Assembly: GCF_958979055.1 (NCBI RefSeq)
Contig: NC_084889.1
Coordinates: 6,092,761 to 6,156,760, forward strand
Source: Alnus glutinosa
Taxonomy: Eukaryota > Streptophyta > Magnoliopsida > Fagales > Betulaceae
DNA: 64,000 nt
Reading direction: 5' to 3'
Shown in pieces: positions 1-15,000 of this stretch. The notes under the pieces are model-generated. The model did no database searches. It worked only from the letters and a program-made list of their open reading frames with translations, and was not told where the DNA came from. Both the position numbers and the translations under genes were made by a program. The number at the start of each line of letters is the position of its first letter. The first letter of the stretch is position 1.

Positions 1-1228
1 AAAAAAAAAAAAAAAAAAAAGGAGAAAAAAAAAAAGAAAAAGAAAAAGAAAAAAGGAGAGAATATGCTTCCATAGAATATTCATGTTCAATCTCAATTAT
101 TTTAGTTTAAAATATGTTTTTTTAAATAGGTTTGAGTCGTTTGACCCCGCTGAAACTCGGGATGCCAGTAACAGTAAGCCAACAAAGCCACCGCTGTTCA
201 AGATTCCATTACCCCTTAAATTCTTTGGATTTTTTTTATTTTTTATTATTATTTTAACCTTTTCCACTACCCTTTCCAATTTCTTGTCTCTCATTTTCCA
301 ATCCGGAAAGCAATCAAAATATGAAAATTTACGATTGTTACAGCCTTTACAGTTTACAATTCTTTCCTTAGGATTTTCCAATCATGTGCTTCTTCAACAC
401 CAGACAGTGCGAACTTTCTTAGTTCCTCCAAAGCCTCTGTTCAACGGTTCAACCCCACCAACAATCTTAAACCCCCACAATTTCTCGTTGTATATTTTCA
501 CTTGTATTTTCGTTAAATTCTATGTACTGGTAGGACAACTCCCAGGATTGCTGAAGTAGCTGATTGCTTGGCTCTTCTTTCGTTTGAAGTGACACCTTGT
601 GCCTGCAGTTAGAGTTTGTGAAGTACCCATCATTGCGGTGCGTGTTCTTTGCCTTCAGTTTCAACCCCTTGATCTGCTTAACGTTAACTTCGCCTTGATT
701 CTTGTATTGGGTTGAGGGTAAAGAAGCTTTAAACTTTAACAACTTTGCTCACCAAACGTTCAACGCGTTTTATTGACTGGTTGGTTGGTTTTGTGTGTTT
801 GCTAAGCACATTGAGCATCGGAGGGCTTAAATTATAGTTTCTTTTGGACTTGGAAGTCTGCCTATATTGTCTTTCCTACCTTCTTCAGCACATACAGTGC
901 CAATTTTCGCGGAAAAATTGATTATTTGAATGCTGGGAATTGTTGTTCAAGATTTTTTAAGTGGTGTGTCTGGTGAGGTTTGCTTGTGGATTATGTTTTG
1001 TGCATTTCTGGGCCCTAGTCTGTAGTGATTGTGAGAATTTGGATATTGGGATCTCTATTAAATGGTTTGAATTTCTGGGGCTGGTGAGTTTTACTTGTTG
1101 ATGTGTTACTATACATCTTCAGCTTTAATTATCGGTGATTCAAGAATTTGGATATTGGAGATTGATATTAGGTTCTGGGAGTTGTGGGTTCAGTGTGTTT
1201 CAGTTTTTGAAGCTGTGCACTAGGCCAA
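1..1228. other. Upstream region of UGT80B1, including probable 5' UTR
   Basis: The first 57 bases are almost pure A with a few G. Positions 83-559 form an AT-rich open stretch on the + strand with no recognisable domain, which I treat as chance. The part nearest the start codon (roughly 560-1228) is T-rich, less AT-biased than most intergenic DNA here, and probably includes promoter and 5' UTR sequence, perhaps with a leader intron. I could not fix a TATA box or transcription start. Confidence 0.4.
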
Positions 1229-3008
1229 ATGGGAAGTAATGGGGTTGATCATTTGTCAAAAGATTTAGTAGAAGAAGGTGTTAGCAACCAAGAAGTTGAT
1301 ATGGATTCTGGGCAGACTCGTAGTGTTGATGAATCAGTGTCGGAAAAGGAGTCTGCGGATGAACGGTCTAATGCAGGTTCTTTTCAGGAGGCAGATGATC
1401 AGAACAATTCAGTGCGGCAGTCGGCTTTAGAGATTTCTCAGTCGAAAGAACTGAATGTTTGTTCTTCACCTCGAAGAGGTTAGTGTGGCATCCTCAAGTG
1501 GTTTCTTTTGGTTACTTGATATAATTTCCTAATTGCTTGAAAGAATATTAGTTTCTCCTGTTGTTATTTTTGCATTTGGGAACTAAGAATTAAGCTTGGT
1601 AATGAAGATAGTTGAAAAGGGTCTAGTGTTAACTGATATCTAAGCTCCTGAATGCCTTCTAGTTAACACGGTATACTATCTTCTTCACTGTGAGCTATTT
1701 GCCGAGATATTTTGTATCACCAAATCGTTAGAGTCTTTTTTTTTTTTTTTTGATGCAATGAACATAAGAGTTCTCTATCTTGCCTAAGCTTTGTTTGGTT
1801 GTGGTAGGCCCAAGGTTCAATTATTGGACCATATAGTTCTACTTGGAATGTCTATCTTGGCTCTGCAGTTTTGTACTAAGCATCCATTTAAATAAGCCAC
1901 TCTCGGGAGTTGTGCCTGTCAGATAGATATTCAGATTGAAGTAGTAGAGTAGAATGACATGTAATAAAAGGAAGGACTGGTTTGTGCTGCACGCCTAGTT
2001 TTGATTGCTTTATCTGTAGATTTGATTTTACTCTGTCTATACTAAATTCTTTTCATTTAATAGCGTCTAAATTGTTGAACTTCACACTAATAACTTAAGC
2101 ACTGAGCCCCTCCGCTTCTTTTCAGATTTTTTTTTTGTTAGAATTGTGGCCAACCTGTGGCATAAATAAAGTTCCTGGAAACAATCAGCCAAATTATTGG
2201 TTCCTTACATCCAAAGGCATTCTAATATACCTAGGTTTTGTGCGCTAATAAAACAGGAAGAATAGAGAAAAACAAGTAAAGCCATCCACGTTAACTAGAA
2301 GCAAAATATTTGTGTGGTACTAGGAAAGTCCCAAGGAAATCAGGTTGGCAGTTTATTTCAGAATACAGAGAAGCTTCCTTTTATAACTCCAAGTTCTACT
2401 AGCATTACTCCATCTGGTAACACAGTGAACTTGCTCATATCGCTCTGGCACAACAGCAACAAAGCAGTTATGGTTACTGCCTCATATACATTATGTCTCT
2501 GTAGTTACACCAGGAGTTGAGAGAACTCTCTCAGACCTTAATTCATCAACTCTTCTTTCTTAGATATATTGCAGTTTTATCCAATTTTGGGATTTTTTTC
2601 AAAAGGAATCATCGAAAATGGAGATGTGAATTCACTGAATAAAGAATAAAGACATGGGGCGATTATTATAGTTATCCATGAACCCAACATTGATTAGCAT
2701 ATTGCTATCAAGGTACTAGAGAACAATCATAGGCTAGCAATAATTATATATGTATAGAGGGGGCAAGGAGTTTTAGTCACTGTGAAATGTTTGCCTCTGG
2801 TAAAAACAGCTGTATTATGAGACAAGAAAAATAAGTATTTTAACTAATAATTTGGAGGTTTCTTATCATATATTGCATTCCACTATTTTGGTTTAAGCTT
2901 TAAAATCAAGCTAATTACTAAGGTGACCCTCTGTCCTACCAAAGCAACCATCACTTTGAAATCGAACCACACAATGCATCACACTTCGTTACTGTTAATG
3001 TGTTAACG

Positions 3009-3051
<43 letters not shown>

Positions 3052-6000
3052 TTTTACATCATAGTACTTTTTCTTATCATTACAAATTATGTGATTAGGC
3101 ATTTCCAGCTTCATTGTTCTTTGAACATTTGCAATTTATATTCTTTGTTTATTTTTTTTATTTTTTGTTGTTGCTTGTGGTTGAGATACTATGGTCAAAG
3201 TGAACAGCTTTTTACCAATTTTAGTACATACGTTTATCTACAGCCTTGCTGTGCTCATTTCATATCTAAGATGAAAAATGTTTTTACGTGGTTTATGAAT
3301 GCACATGATGTAGGACAGCAACCTCCCTTTTTGGGTGCAAGCAGTGGAAGTATAAAATGAAAGAATTTTCACCGAATTTCAAGACTGCAACCGATTTTTC
3401 ATCCCAACTTCTTGTCAAATGGCAATTTTATTAATTCCCATGATAGACTAGGAATTTTCAATTTTAGTTTGAATTGCCTTCTTTAGAGATTAGATTCCAT
3501 ATTAGTTGAAGTCGTCGAACTTCTTTTCTTTTATCAAATACTACCGCTACGTCAGAACAGATAGTAAAAGTACTAATTATATTCTGAAAATGTGATAGTA
3601 TACTCTACCAAAGAAAGCCTTAATTCCTAATATATAATGTCGCTGTTTTCCCCAGCCATTTGATGAGCTCTTGCTCAAGTGGCATCTCTTCCCTCCCCTT
3701 GTCGGAGCGGTGGGAGTGGATTCATGGGCTCAAGACTTATTGGCTATGTGCGTGTAACTTACCAATAAAAATAAAGCTATTTTTATAGTGTTCATATGTT
3801 CTGAAATTCCTAAGTTCAAAAATCTGAGCAAAATATCAGCTGAAAATAGATATTTCATCAGTTAAAATAAATATTTCATCTTGAATTTTGATCAGCATGG
3901 GTTTAGGAATGTTTCAACTTCATTTATTTATTCAAGTTTTTGGGTCAATTGTGAGAATTGAACCTAGGACACCATGCCAACCACCACAAATGTCTTTAGT
4001 CCATACCATTATGCTAGGACCAAATGGGTGAAGGTTTTAATTTTGTTTGTTGTAAAACTTATTCCATATGTTGACTGACGTCAAAGCATCTATTCTTGAA
4101 GGCCTGGATTATTGTATCACTGCACCTATCAGCATTAACAGAAATCTGCTAATTGATGACAATGAGGTTTCATTCTCTAGATCCATGACGGAGAAGAAGG
4201 AGGCTCCAAGGCATGATATAAAGTTGGATAGACTGTCAGAGCGTGAAAAGGTAGAGAACGGAATCATGCATTGCAAGTTTCCATACTAGTTCCTATGTGA
4301 GATTGGCATTGATTATGCATCCAAAGCATGCATAACCAACATGATTTTGTCCTCGCTGTTCCATGCTGATTAGGTGGATCTTAAGTGCTGTCTCTGTTCT
4401 ATCTATAGGGAACAACATAGTCTCTGTTTTATGGCATTCTATATTGTATTTACTTCTATGCTTAAGAGTTAAAAAAGAACAATGGCATCATAACTTTCAT
4501 CATTATTATTATCTAGTGATATAATGGCTACAATGGTTGAGGCTGCTAGGTATCCACCCCACCTCTTTCATCAACAAAATTTTAAATCATTAATGTTTTA
4601 CTTGCTCTGTTACTCTTTCTACCAGTCATCCTGGCATTTTGATGACCCATTATCTGTTGAGTGTTTTGATGAGAAAATCATAACAATTCAGGTTCTTTGT
4701 TCTTATTTTTCCTCGTCCAGAGTTCTTGTTTTTGTGGTCCATGTATGATTTTTCTGTTTACTGATCACGATTACTTCTTGTGTTGTTCTTTTAGAAAAAG
4801 CTAATTGTGAACCTAGTCAAGATACAAAATGATGGGACAGTAGAAGTTGATATCACTAAAGGTGCACCTGTTGCTTCAGAGTTGTTGGAGCTTCACACTG
4901 CTGAAAGGGCACCCATAAATGTTGTTGATCTCACTTCTGAATCGAATAAATCAATTCCCAGGTTGAAAATTGCCATTCTTGTGGTTGGAACAAGAGGAGA
5001 TGTACAGCCTTTCCTATCTATAGCAAAGAGACTTCAGGTATTCACTATCATTGCTAATTTACCTTGTTGCATTGTCTTGTCAAGATAACTCTGTTCTCAA
5101 GTCACTAATTCCCGTGTCTTATGCACATACCCCTAGGTATTTATAGCTTTAGTATCATGACATGGTTTTCATTAGTGAGTTAGGTTCTTCTAAAATTTAA
5201 ATTAATGATCAAAGCAGTTAAAGGTTACAGTGACAATCCACTAACATGCCATGGAAAATTTGCCTTTTGTGTAAGGGTTCGTTTGGGTTTGCGATTTCAA
5301 AAAGTGCGATTTAAAATAACGATTTTAAAATGTGCGATTTGAAAAAAGTGATTTTTAAAAACGCAGTTAAGCGTTTGGCAAAATCGCAGTTTGGCCTTTA
5401 AAATCGCGAATTTACCTTTAAAATTCTGCGTTTTCAAAAAAGCATCATCTTATCTGCGATTTGAAAAAGCAGATTTTCTGCGTTTTCAAATCGCAATTTT
5501 TAAAAACGCAGTTCCCAAACGATCTATGTTCTGCGATTTGGTTTAAAATCGCACTTATTGTCTACGAAATCGCAATCCCAAACGCACCCTAAGTAGTCTC
5601 TATCTTATTCATTGTGAACTTGTGTTGGTTTTTCATTTGTATTTCTCATGGTAACACACAGAGTTATACTGTTGCTGTACATGAGTGCATGCAAAAATTT
5701 AATCTCTCAACTGCAACTTCTGTATTCTGCTGCATTTCACATTTTTCAAATTTAGGGCTAGCGTGATGGTGGAAAGCTAACAACTATAACCTTGTCAAAT
5801 TGAAACTGGTCTGATATTATTACACTGGGCTAGGCACAATAAATCTATGATGTGACAGTATCATGCTTCCCTCCCTAATTTACAGGAATACCAGATGGTA
5901 ATTTCTTCTCTGCATTATTTTTAATCAATTGATATGTTATTGAAAAGATTGTGTCTACTTGCAGGAGTTTGGTCATCATGTAAGGTTGGCTACTCACGCT

Positions 6001-9000
6001 AACTTCAGCACATTTGTAAGGTCGGCTGGGGTGGACTTCTATCCTTTAGGTGGTGATCCTCGGGTTTTGGCAGGATGTAAGAGATCCCTAATATGGAAAT
6101 TTCTGTTATATAAATGTTATATTGCAATTTTGTTTTTGGTGGTAAATTTGTTAATCGATTGCTTTGTACACCCTTTCCTTTTGTTTTACCCTGTTTTCTT
6201 CCTAGTTTTCTATGGCCTTTAGGAGTCTATAAAGAAGCATTAACATCTTGTTGGCAAACGTATTTCATTTCTTTCTTCTTAATATTATGAAAGGGCCAAA
6301 TTTATTATTTCTTTTGAGACCGCTTTTTTTTTTGGCTTGCTAAATTCATTCATCAACCCAAGGGGTTTTGAACCCTGACCATGACTACCACTGCGTATGT
6401 ATGGGGGATGGAAGTGCAATTTAGCCCAAAGGCCATTGTCTACTTCTCTAGAGGCTTGTTCAAAGATAGTATCTTCTCTTGGAACTCCCATTAACCCTCA
6501 ATACTTGCCCCGTTTTTAACTTGTCCAAATGTGTTTGGTACTGTCAAGTGCATTCATTTTTTTTTTCTTCTATGATACAAAATTTGTATTTCTTACTAAA
6601 TGTGAGTGATTTTTAACTTTAGATATGGCCAGAAATAAAGGTTTCATACCATCTGGACCAGGAGAAATATCCATACAAAGGAAGCAACTGAAGGCCATTA
6701 TTGAATCTCTCCTTCCAGCATGCACAGAACCAGATTTGGAAACTAGTGTCCCTTTTAAAGCTCAGGCAATTATTGGAAACCCTCCGGCTTATGGTGAGTT
6801 CATACAAAGTGAATATTTTGTCTCTTGATTTAACCATCTTGCCCTTACACCTTGTGTCTGTTGGTTTTTGTAAAAGTTGACCGTATTATTTTATGGAGGC
6901 AGAATTATTGTGTCTTAATGATATTCGCTGGTTTTGTGTCTTCTATTAGAACCTCTGCAATTGGTTCTGGATAGCCATGTGAGATGTTAGCAATTCTTAA
7001 TGTTTATGATATAAAGCTGAAAAAGAAGAAGAATGAAGGCAGTGGGATAACAGATCTTGTAACTATAAAATCTTCTAACTATGATGGCTTTCATTTTCAG
7101 TTGTTTATGGAACCAAAAGCTAGGTAATAAAACATCTTAGGAAAATCCCACTTATAACCCCTGATCTTTTATTACTTTTGAAAAAAGATATTTTAACTTT
7201 TAAAAAATGTCAATTTAGGGTATTCATCTTTTAAATTTTTTTTTTAATTTCAACCTTCTGTTAGAATTTTCCGCTAAAGCATATCAAAATTCCCAAAATA
7301 CCCGTTTTTTTTTTCGAAAAAAAAAAATTAGAAATTTTTTTAAAGATTCAGGCATGGGTATTTTTGCAAATTTTGTTAAATTCTAACCAACACCTAAATC
7401 CTACCAATATTTTTTTTTTCCTAAAAAAAGGAGGACTATTTTGAAAATTTTAATAGGATTGAACGGAAAATTCTAACGGAGGGTTGAAATTGAAAAATGA
7501 TGAAGTTATAAGTGAAGTTCTCCCAACATCTTACCTGAACGTATTGAAGTTTAATGACTTTCATCGCCAATTGTTGACAATTAACAGATTCTTTTAGTAG
7601 TAAACTGTAAGTGATACTGACTATTATAGGTGAATTATAGATGACCTGCTGTCTATCAGCAATTCATAACAGCACTATGGATTTACCCTTCAACTTTCTA
7701 TCTTTTCTTGCAGTAAAGGACACTCTTTCAATCATACATTTCCATAATATTGAACATCAGATTTTAACATGAGTTTTGGTTTGCAGGACATGCACATATT
7801 GCTGAAGCTCTTGGTGTACCCCTTCACATTTTCTTCACAATGCCTTGGACGTGAGTTTATACTTTTTCTAATTTACTTGTGTCAAAATATAGAGTGTTTT
7901 GAACATCTCACATTTTCAACTTATTCATCCAATTGTAATACGTTCTACCTGCCTTAAAGGATGGGATCCCTTTTCATTTATTTTTCTTCTTCAAATTTGT
8001 GTGACATGACTTTGATAATTTATTTTTTACTTGAATAAATAAAAAAAGAGCCCACTTTCGCTTTTTAACACAAGTTTTGTTCCTGGTGTATAATGCATCC
8101 ATGGATTCACTTGGAAAACATCCAGGCATTTTGTGTCAATGATAATGATATGATGAAAGCATTAGACACAACAATCTTTAACAATAGGAGTCCAACATTG
8201 TATGAGGGAGTGGGGTTGCCATGTTTGGCATAAGGAAAAGATAGAAGCAGGGTTCTTTGTTACATAGCTTGGATTGCTGTTTTGAGACTGAAATGAATGA
8301 AAATCAAAAGAGTGATTTTGAACTTCAAAACATGTTATATTCTTGTGTGCTAGTTTATTTTGTCTTAATCTATATCTTAAGTTATACCTTCTTACGTCTA
8401 TTTTCAATAGGCAGGCCGACTTATGAATTCCCTCACCCATTGGCACGTGTACCTCAAAGCGCTGGTTATTGGGTATGTTTCTAGTTACTTACCACAATTT
8501 CATTTAGGTTGTGTTTGGATGAATAATTTGAAAACTTTTTAGAATTTTCGAAATGAATTTTTCTTTATTTAGATTAGTGTATTTAAAAATTAGGAAATTA
8601 AAGTATTTAATGGTCAAACAATGATGAGAATGGGGTGACAATGATTTGTTGGTGGTGGTAGTATGGTGTTGGTAGTGTAGCTGTGGGGGGTGAAGGTGGT
8701 TGCGGTGCTGGTGCTGGTGGTACCACCAACATTTGCAGGGGTGGCGATCGTGATGATGGTACTGATGGCAGCAGAGCATGGAGGTGGTTGTGGTGGTACC
8801 ATTGACTGCTGCAGCATTGGCGCTGATGACGACAATAATAGTGGTGGTGGTGGTAGTGTGAACAGTAATGGTGGTAGTATGAGAATTGTAGTTTTGTTAG
8901 AATTTACGTAATGATACATTCCCCACTGTAAATTGAATTTGAAATTTGGATGCTTGAAAATGCCTAAATCTCTAGTTCAAAATTACACTACATTTTTTGA

Positions 9001-12000
9001 TGAACTTTCTTGTTATCTCAAACAAGAAAACCAACATTAATTTTTGAAAATTACATTTTCAAGTAACGTTTCTCCTTAATATCTCTCATCTAAACACATC
9101 ATTAATTTCATTGAATTAACCGTTGGACTGATTTCACCAACAACCTATTTCCATTTGTCCTTGCTGTATCCAGCTTTCATATATTGTTGTGGATTTACTG
9201 ATTTGGTGGGGCATAAGGGGATATATTAACGACTTCAGGAAACGGAAGTTGAAGCTTGCTCCTATTGCATACTTCAGTACGTACCATGGGTCAATATCTC
9301 ATTTGCCAACAGGCTATATGTGGAGTCCCCATCTAGTGCCAAAGCCAAAAGGTAGGGGTCTTCTTGTTTGTACAAGAATGTATGATAATCATTGCATATT
9401 AGATGATACTCTTTTGGTTTGGTCATTTCATTCCATTGAAGTATGTTAAATGGTTGTTAAGTGTCATTTTGCATACCATGCAAGGATGGATCTTTAGTCA
9501 ACCACCTCATGGTTACTGAATCGTATTGTAACTATCATCTAGTTATCTTGTAGTATTATGGTTTTACCATGTCCTTGGTTTCTTTTTAGCCCTTAGAGGT
9601 ATAGTGGGTTGAAAAAACTTATTTCCTCTCCAGTATTATGGTTTTACTATGTCTTTGATTCCTTTCTAGCTCTGAGAGTTATATATCGGTTGAAAAAACT
9701 TATCCTTTCCAAATATGTTGGCCTTGTTTGGTAAGGGAGTGGGAATTGGGGGTGGTAGTAAGAAGTGATAGATGTGATATAAAGCAAAAAGAATTGTATG
9801 AAAAAGCAAAAAAATTTTGTATTGTAGTGAATTTTTTTTATTTAAATAGTAATAAAAAATTATTAGTGTGATATAAAGTTAGAATGTTTTGAAGTTGATT
9901 GTTTTTGAAAAAAGTGAAGAGGGGAAGGGAGAATTTTCTCTCTCTTGCCAAACAAGGTCGTTATGTTCTCTTATTCTATTTGGTTGTTCAAATATGTGGT
10001 TTTTTCTTATTTAATATGGACCATTTTACCATAATGGAAATTGGACTTCCATATTTTTGCACAAGTTGCTTTATGAGATGCACCGGTCACACTCCCAAAA
10101 TCCTATTTATGTATCATACATCAGTTCTTTCACCCATAATTGTAGTTACTAATATTAATATTGGTTCCCTAATATGGGTATTGTGTAGTTGGTGGAGTAA
10201 CTAAATGTAAAAGAGGTCTTATCTCCACCCTACCCAAATATCAGTTCTTTTTGTTTAGTCGAGCTAGGTCATAGCTCGGTAATTAAATAAATTTCTTCCC
10301 CATTACCCTGCACTTCTTCAAAACAAGATGACAACTTGTATGTACCAAACATAGTTGCTAGCCATTTTTCTCTTCAAACTTTTATTGAATTGAAGCTTTT
10401 ATCAGTCTTCTCCACTCCTTCCAAAGCATTTTTTTTTTTTTAAAAAAAAGGAATAATAAAAAATTGGGGGTTCCATAACTTGCAGTGTCCTTCAAAATTT
10501 TCTATAGATGAACATATCAAATCAACTAGGTTAAGTTCGATGCCTCTGAAAATTTGTATTTACTTGCAACACCGAAATAATAACACAGTGGGCCACTATC
10601 CAAGCAGTGAACTTCATATTTGATATTAATGTTGGTATCGTTGTTAGAGACCTAGTTGACATGTTAGGTGAATGACAGAAACTTTAGCTATACACATGGA
10701 CCGTAGTCACTTGGTGATCTTATAATTTCTTCATTTTGAGATGGGTCTCACTGGCAATACTCCCGCTAGGCGTCTCTAAGGAAATAAATCAAGAGATCTA
10801 ACAATAGTTTTATTTTTCATTTTTTATATTATATATATGATGGATAAGAACCTAAAAATAGTAAACACATATTATCCATGATACATTTTACCCTAAATTT
10901 TACTTCAAAGTTTTTTTTTGGGTAAGTACCTCCTACTTCATGACAGTGTATGAACATACTCAGTTGCACGTACTCATATATCGTCATTTATGAGTTTTTT
11001 TTTTTTTTAAAGCTAAACTTCTTAGTACTTATGGTGTTAGTAATATATATTTGGAATGCCTGACATGAATGTTTATGCTTTATATTATGGCAAACTTAAT
11101 AGAGGGTGACTTCACTAACTGCTTTGCAGATTGGGGCCCTTTAGTTGATGTTGTTGGTTATTGTTTCTTGAACCTTGGGTCGAAGTATCAACCTCAAGAT
11201 GAGTTTGTTCAATGGATTCAAAAAGGATCTGAACCGATATATATTGGATTTGGGAGCATGGTATGGTGAACTCTCTAAACTGTCGGTGAATTGCTTTATA
11301 TTTCCATGTGTCATTTTTCCTTGTCATTTGTAGGAGTGTGTTCTTTCCCTGGATATGATCATTTAATGAAACAGTTCCCTGTCACCTGCTATGCCTTGGC
11401 CAAATCAGCAATTTATATATTGTCTAGATAATCTGTAGTATATCTTTTTAATGTTTTTATTAATTCTAAATGATGTGACTTTACTTTTGGACCTCAAATG
11501 CATCAGTTACATTCTGAATTGGTCCAGACCTTTCAATTTATGTATGAATGAGACCTGGACAGGGCTTGACTTATATTCCCTGGGGCTAGATTCCGTACAT
11601 TTCATTTATACTTTCTTGGTTACACTGGCTAAAACAACTGACATTATAGAGGACCAGTGCAATAAACATGTAGGATCAAGGTCACTTTCAACTAAGGTTG
11701 CTATAAGTACTTGTATGTAAAAATCAGATGTGAGCTGGTTAGATAACTTAGCAAGGCCTAAACTTGTATGTTCTTTTACCTGAGTGTAGTGTTAGTAACT
11801 CAAGATAATTCCACTCGAAATTGTTGAGAGATACTTCCCCTTGTTATATTAACCTTATAACTCAAGATCCTTGATGTGAGATGTATTAGCGGAAGTCCTG
11901 ATACCTGAAAAGTAATTTCATTAATACACGTATTACTCTATGGGAAAATTTAATATGAAATGAATTACTGATTGTAACTTGTATAAAGACTGTTTATCCT

Positions 12001-15000
12001 CAAGACTATTATCATTGTTTCTTGTAGTTGTTTGTACCCATGGAGTGATATTTCAAGTTGCCTTGCATCATATTCCATACCTTAACTGGAATAGTAGATT
12101 GTGATTCTTCTTGTAGTTTGTGCTCATATAAGAGTCCTGCAGCTGTTTGAATTCCAGTAACTTTGGATCGGTCTGGGTGACTTTTATATTTTGTGGCAGA
12201 TGGGTTCCAATTTTTTTTTTTTTCTAGTTTTTTTTTTTTTTTGCAGGCCTATAAATGTTGTATAAGAATCTTATTCTAAACTTTTAATGGCATGCATTAG
12301 TTTATATTATTGGCTGTGTAGATGAGATTTTTTTTTTTTTTTTTTTCGTGAATTTTTTGAGAGACTATAATCGATAATGCTTTTGTCTGTTAATTAAGCC
12401 TCTCGAAGATCCCAAGAAAACGACAGATATTGTATTGGAGGCATTAAAAGATACAAGGCAAAGAGGAATAATAGACCGAGGCTGGGGAGGTCTTGGGAAT
12501 CGTAAGTAATTCCATTATGGTTGAATTATATTCTTTTTCTCACCTGTAAACGACATCCAAATTCTCACTATTTGGTTAGAAGAACAAAGTCTTGATTATA
12601 GATTGAAATTATCCTAAGACCTAGAGTGAAGGAGTTTTTATTGTCTCCACTATGTGGGAGGACAGATAACAAAGTAACCTTTTCTATGGAAGCAGATTCT
12701 AAATTATATCTACTCTAGAGCAATCTCATAAATAGAACACTTACCATATAAAGAATGGAAGTGGATAATATTCCAAAACTAAATTGATTTTTAATTTGAA
12801 AGAAATGAAGAATCAGTTTTTCTAATTTTATCAGTCCATAGTGGAAGAGCAAAGAAAAAAGTTACAGCGCATTCTTAGTAGAAAATGCGAACTCCATACT
12901 TACCCACCACTTGGCCTGTAGTCAATTTTTAGTCTTGTCCATTATTGATGTAGACAAGATGTCTGCTAGCAAAGTAAACATGGAAAGGATGGAATCTACC
13001 CGTTGATGTCTTGAACCACCCCATATTTTTAGGATGCTCTAAACAGTGAATTTCTGTAGAAGATGTATTGATGACATGATAATTCAGCATATTACTGCCC
13101 CTGATCTTCATAGCATTAAGGTCTTCTGAAGCTTTTGAGTCTCAAATATTGTATCCATGCCATAGAAAGAGCTTCAGTTTTTTCTTTGTTATATTTTTGC
13201 TTCTTAATGATAAATGGATTTGTTATTTCTACATCACATTACCCTACATCAATTCTACACTAAGACACATTGGGTGTGGTCCCACACTCTATGTGTCTTG
13301 GTGTAGAATTGATGTAGGGTAACGTGATGTAGAAAAATCATTTTCCTAATGACAAATTATACTATTTTTTATGAAAAGACTATAGTATCCAAATTTTGAA
13401 TTATTTTTAAGATAGTTTTCTTTACACTACCCCATAGTTCTTTATATTTTTGTTTAAAAAACCTATGCTTCACATTTTTTCTCCTTAGAAAATTAAAAAA
13501 CTTAATTTATGTGTATCGAAAGAAAGACTAATCAATGTTACTTTGTATGTCTATGCATATTATACATGCTTGTTACTGAGTGACAAATTTTGGGAATTTG
13601 TTTGTAAATTATTGTATTTTAGACAGTTTTGGTTGTGCACTTTTTAAGTGATAAACATGCATAATTACTCTCATATATGTCTGTTGCAGTTACAGAGGTT
13701 CCTGACAGTATTTTCCTCATAGAGGAATGCCCTCACGATTGGTTATTTCCCCAGTGTTCTGCCGTGGTGAGTTTCACTTTATGTTTACTTAAGCTAACTT
13801 TTTGATGTAGGTAAATGTAAGTAATGGACTGTGATTATTTAGAATTTAATGAATTTTACACACTTGCCAGTATATAGCACCATTAGAAAAATATGTCATA
13901 ATTACTACCTTCAGAGCAACTGGACAATTTCTACGTGACGATCATTGTTAGTTTAAATTTTGGAATAAGTAGTAATTTATCATAGTATCAAAATAAATGA
14001 CACTAACATTGAAACTTATTTCCACTCTACCTCCCGCTTTAAAGTAAAAAATTATGTGTTGAGCCTCATTTATTAAGAGAGAATTTAAGCCCACACATGT
14101 AAGGGAATGTTAGAATATTAATCATATTATTAAATTCACTCATTCCTATTCATTAAAGCTTTGGGGATAAATGGTAATTTGTCAATCATTTAAAAATGTG
14201 TAATTGCATCACCTAACTGTATGGATATAGTATAATGATGGAGTTTCTGATGTAATCTTCTGTTATTATGAAGTGTATGTCTGTAAAAGAGAAAGTAACT
14301 GGAAGCTGAATTGCCATGAATATGCAGGTTCATCATGGTGGTGCTGGAACCACGGCTACAGGGCTAAAAGCCGGGGTAATGTACTTTTGAAGTAGTGTTT
14401 CTCTAAGGTTTCTGATGGTGTCTGACATTGGAATTATATGAATGTTTCAATACCTTTGAGATATTATTGTCATTAAAATTTTGAAAGACACTATGTGAAT
14501 GAGTCAAATTATATGATGTAATGGGAGATAGAAGTGAGTTATATATATGATTGCTTGCCTATTCCTGAGATGCATGATCTAACTTCAATTAGAATCAAAT
14601 TCATTTCTTATTTTTTCTGGGTGTATCTAATACCTAACTTATGAATTGCAGTGTCCGACAACCATAGTTCCATTCTTTGGAGATCAGTTCTTCTGGGGCG
14701 ATAGAATATATCAAAAAGAGCTGGGACCTGCACCAATTCCAATATCTCAGCTCAGTGTCGAGAGCCTTTCAAATGCTATAAATTTCATGCTCCATCCAGA
14801 GGTATCTCTTGTAAACCATATCATCTCCACCTCAGCATGTCTAGATAAATCTGAAGCATCTCGTACAGATTCGTGTGAAGATTCCTCTCTTGTGCAGAAC
14901 TCTAATCACACCTAACTAGATAGGATAGGATTCTGTATGTTTAAATTAGAAAGTTTGAATTCTGTTCAAACTCTAGGTAAGATTATGTTTGTAATTCAAA

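Noticed and set aside
83..559. 158-codon open frame at the window start
   Set aside because: AT-rich, with Phe/Leu/Ile-heavy composition, no recognised domain and no supporting splice or promoter signal.
3940..4060. Possible reverse tRNA-like element (GAATTGAACCTAGGACACC)
   Set aside because: It has a box-B-like word but no box A, tail or flanking repeats.
8504..8919. Pro/His- and Gly/Val-rich open frames
   Set aside because: By-products of the GGT-type minisatellite in intron 7.
12929..13111. 60-codon minus-strand frame in UGT80B1 intron 10
   Set aside because: Looks complex, but I recognise no protein family and see no exon structure.
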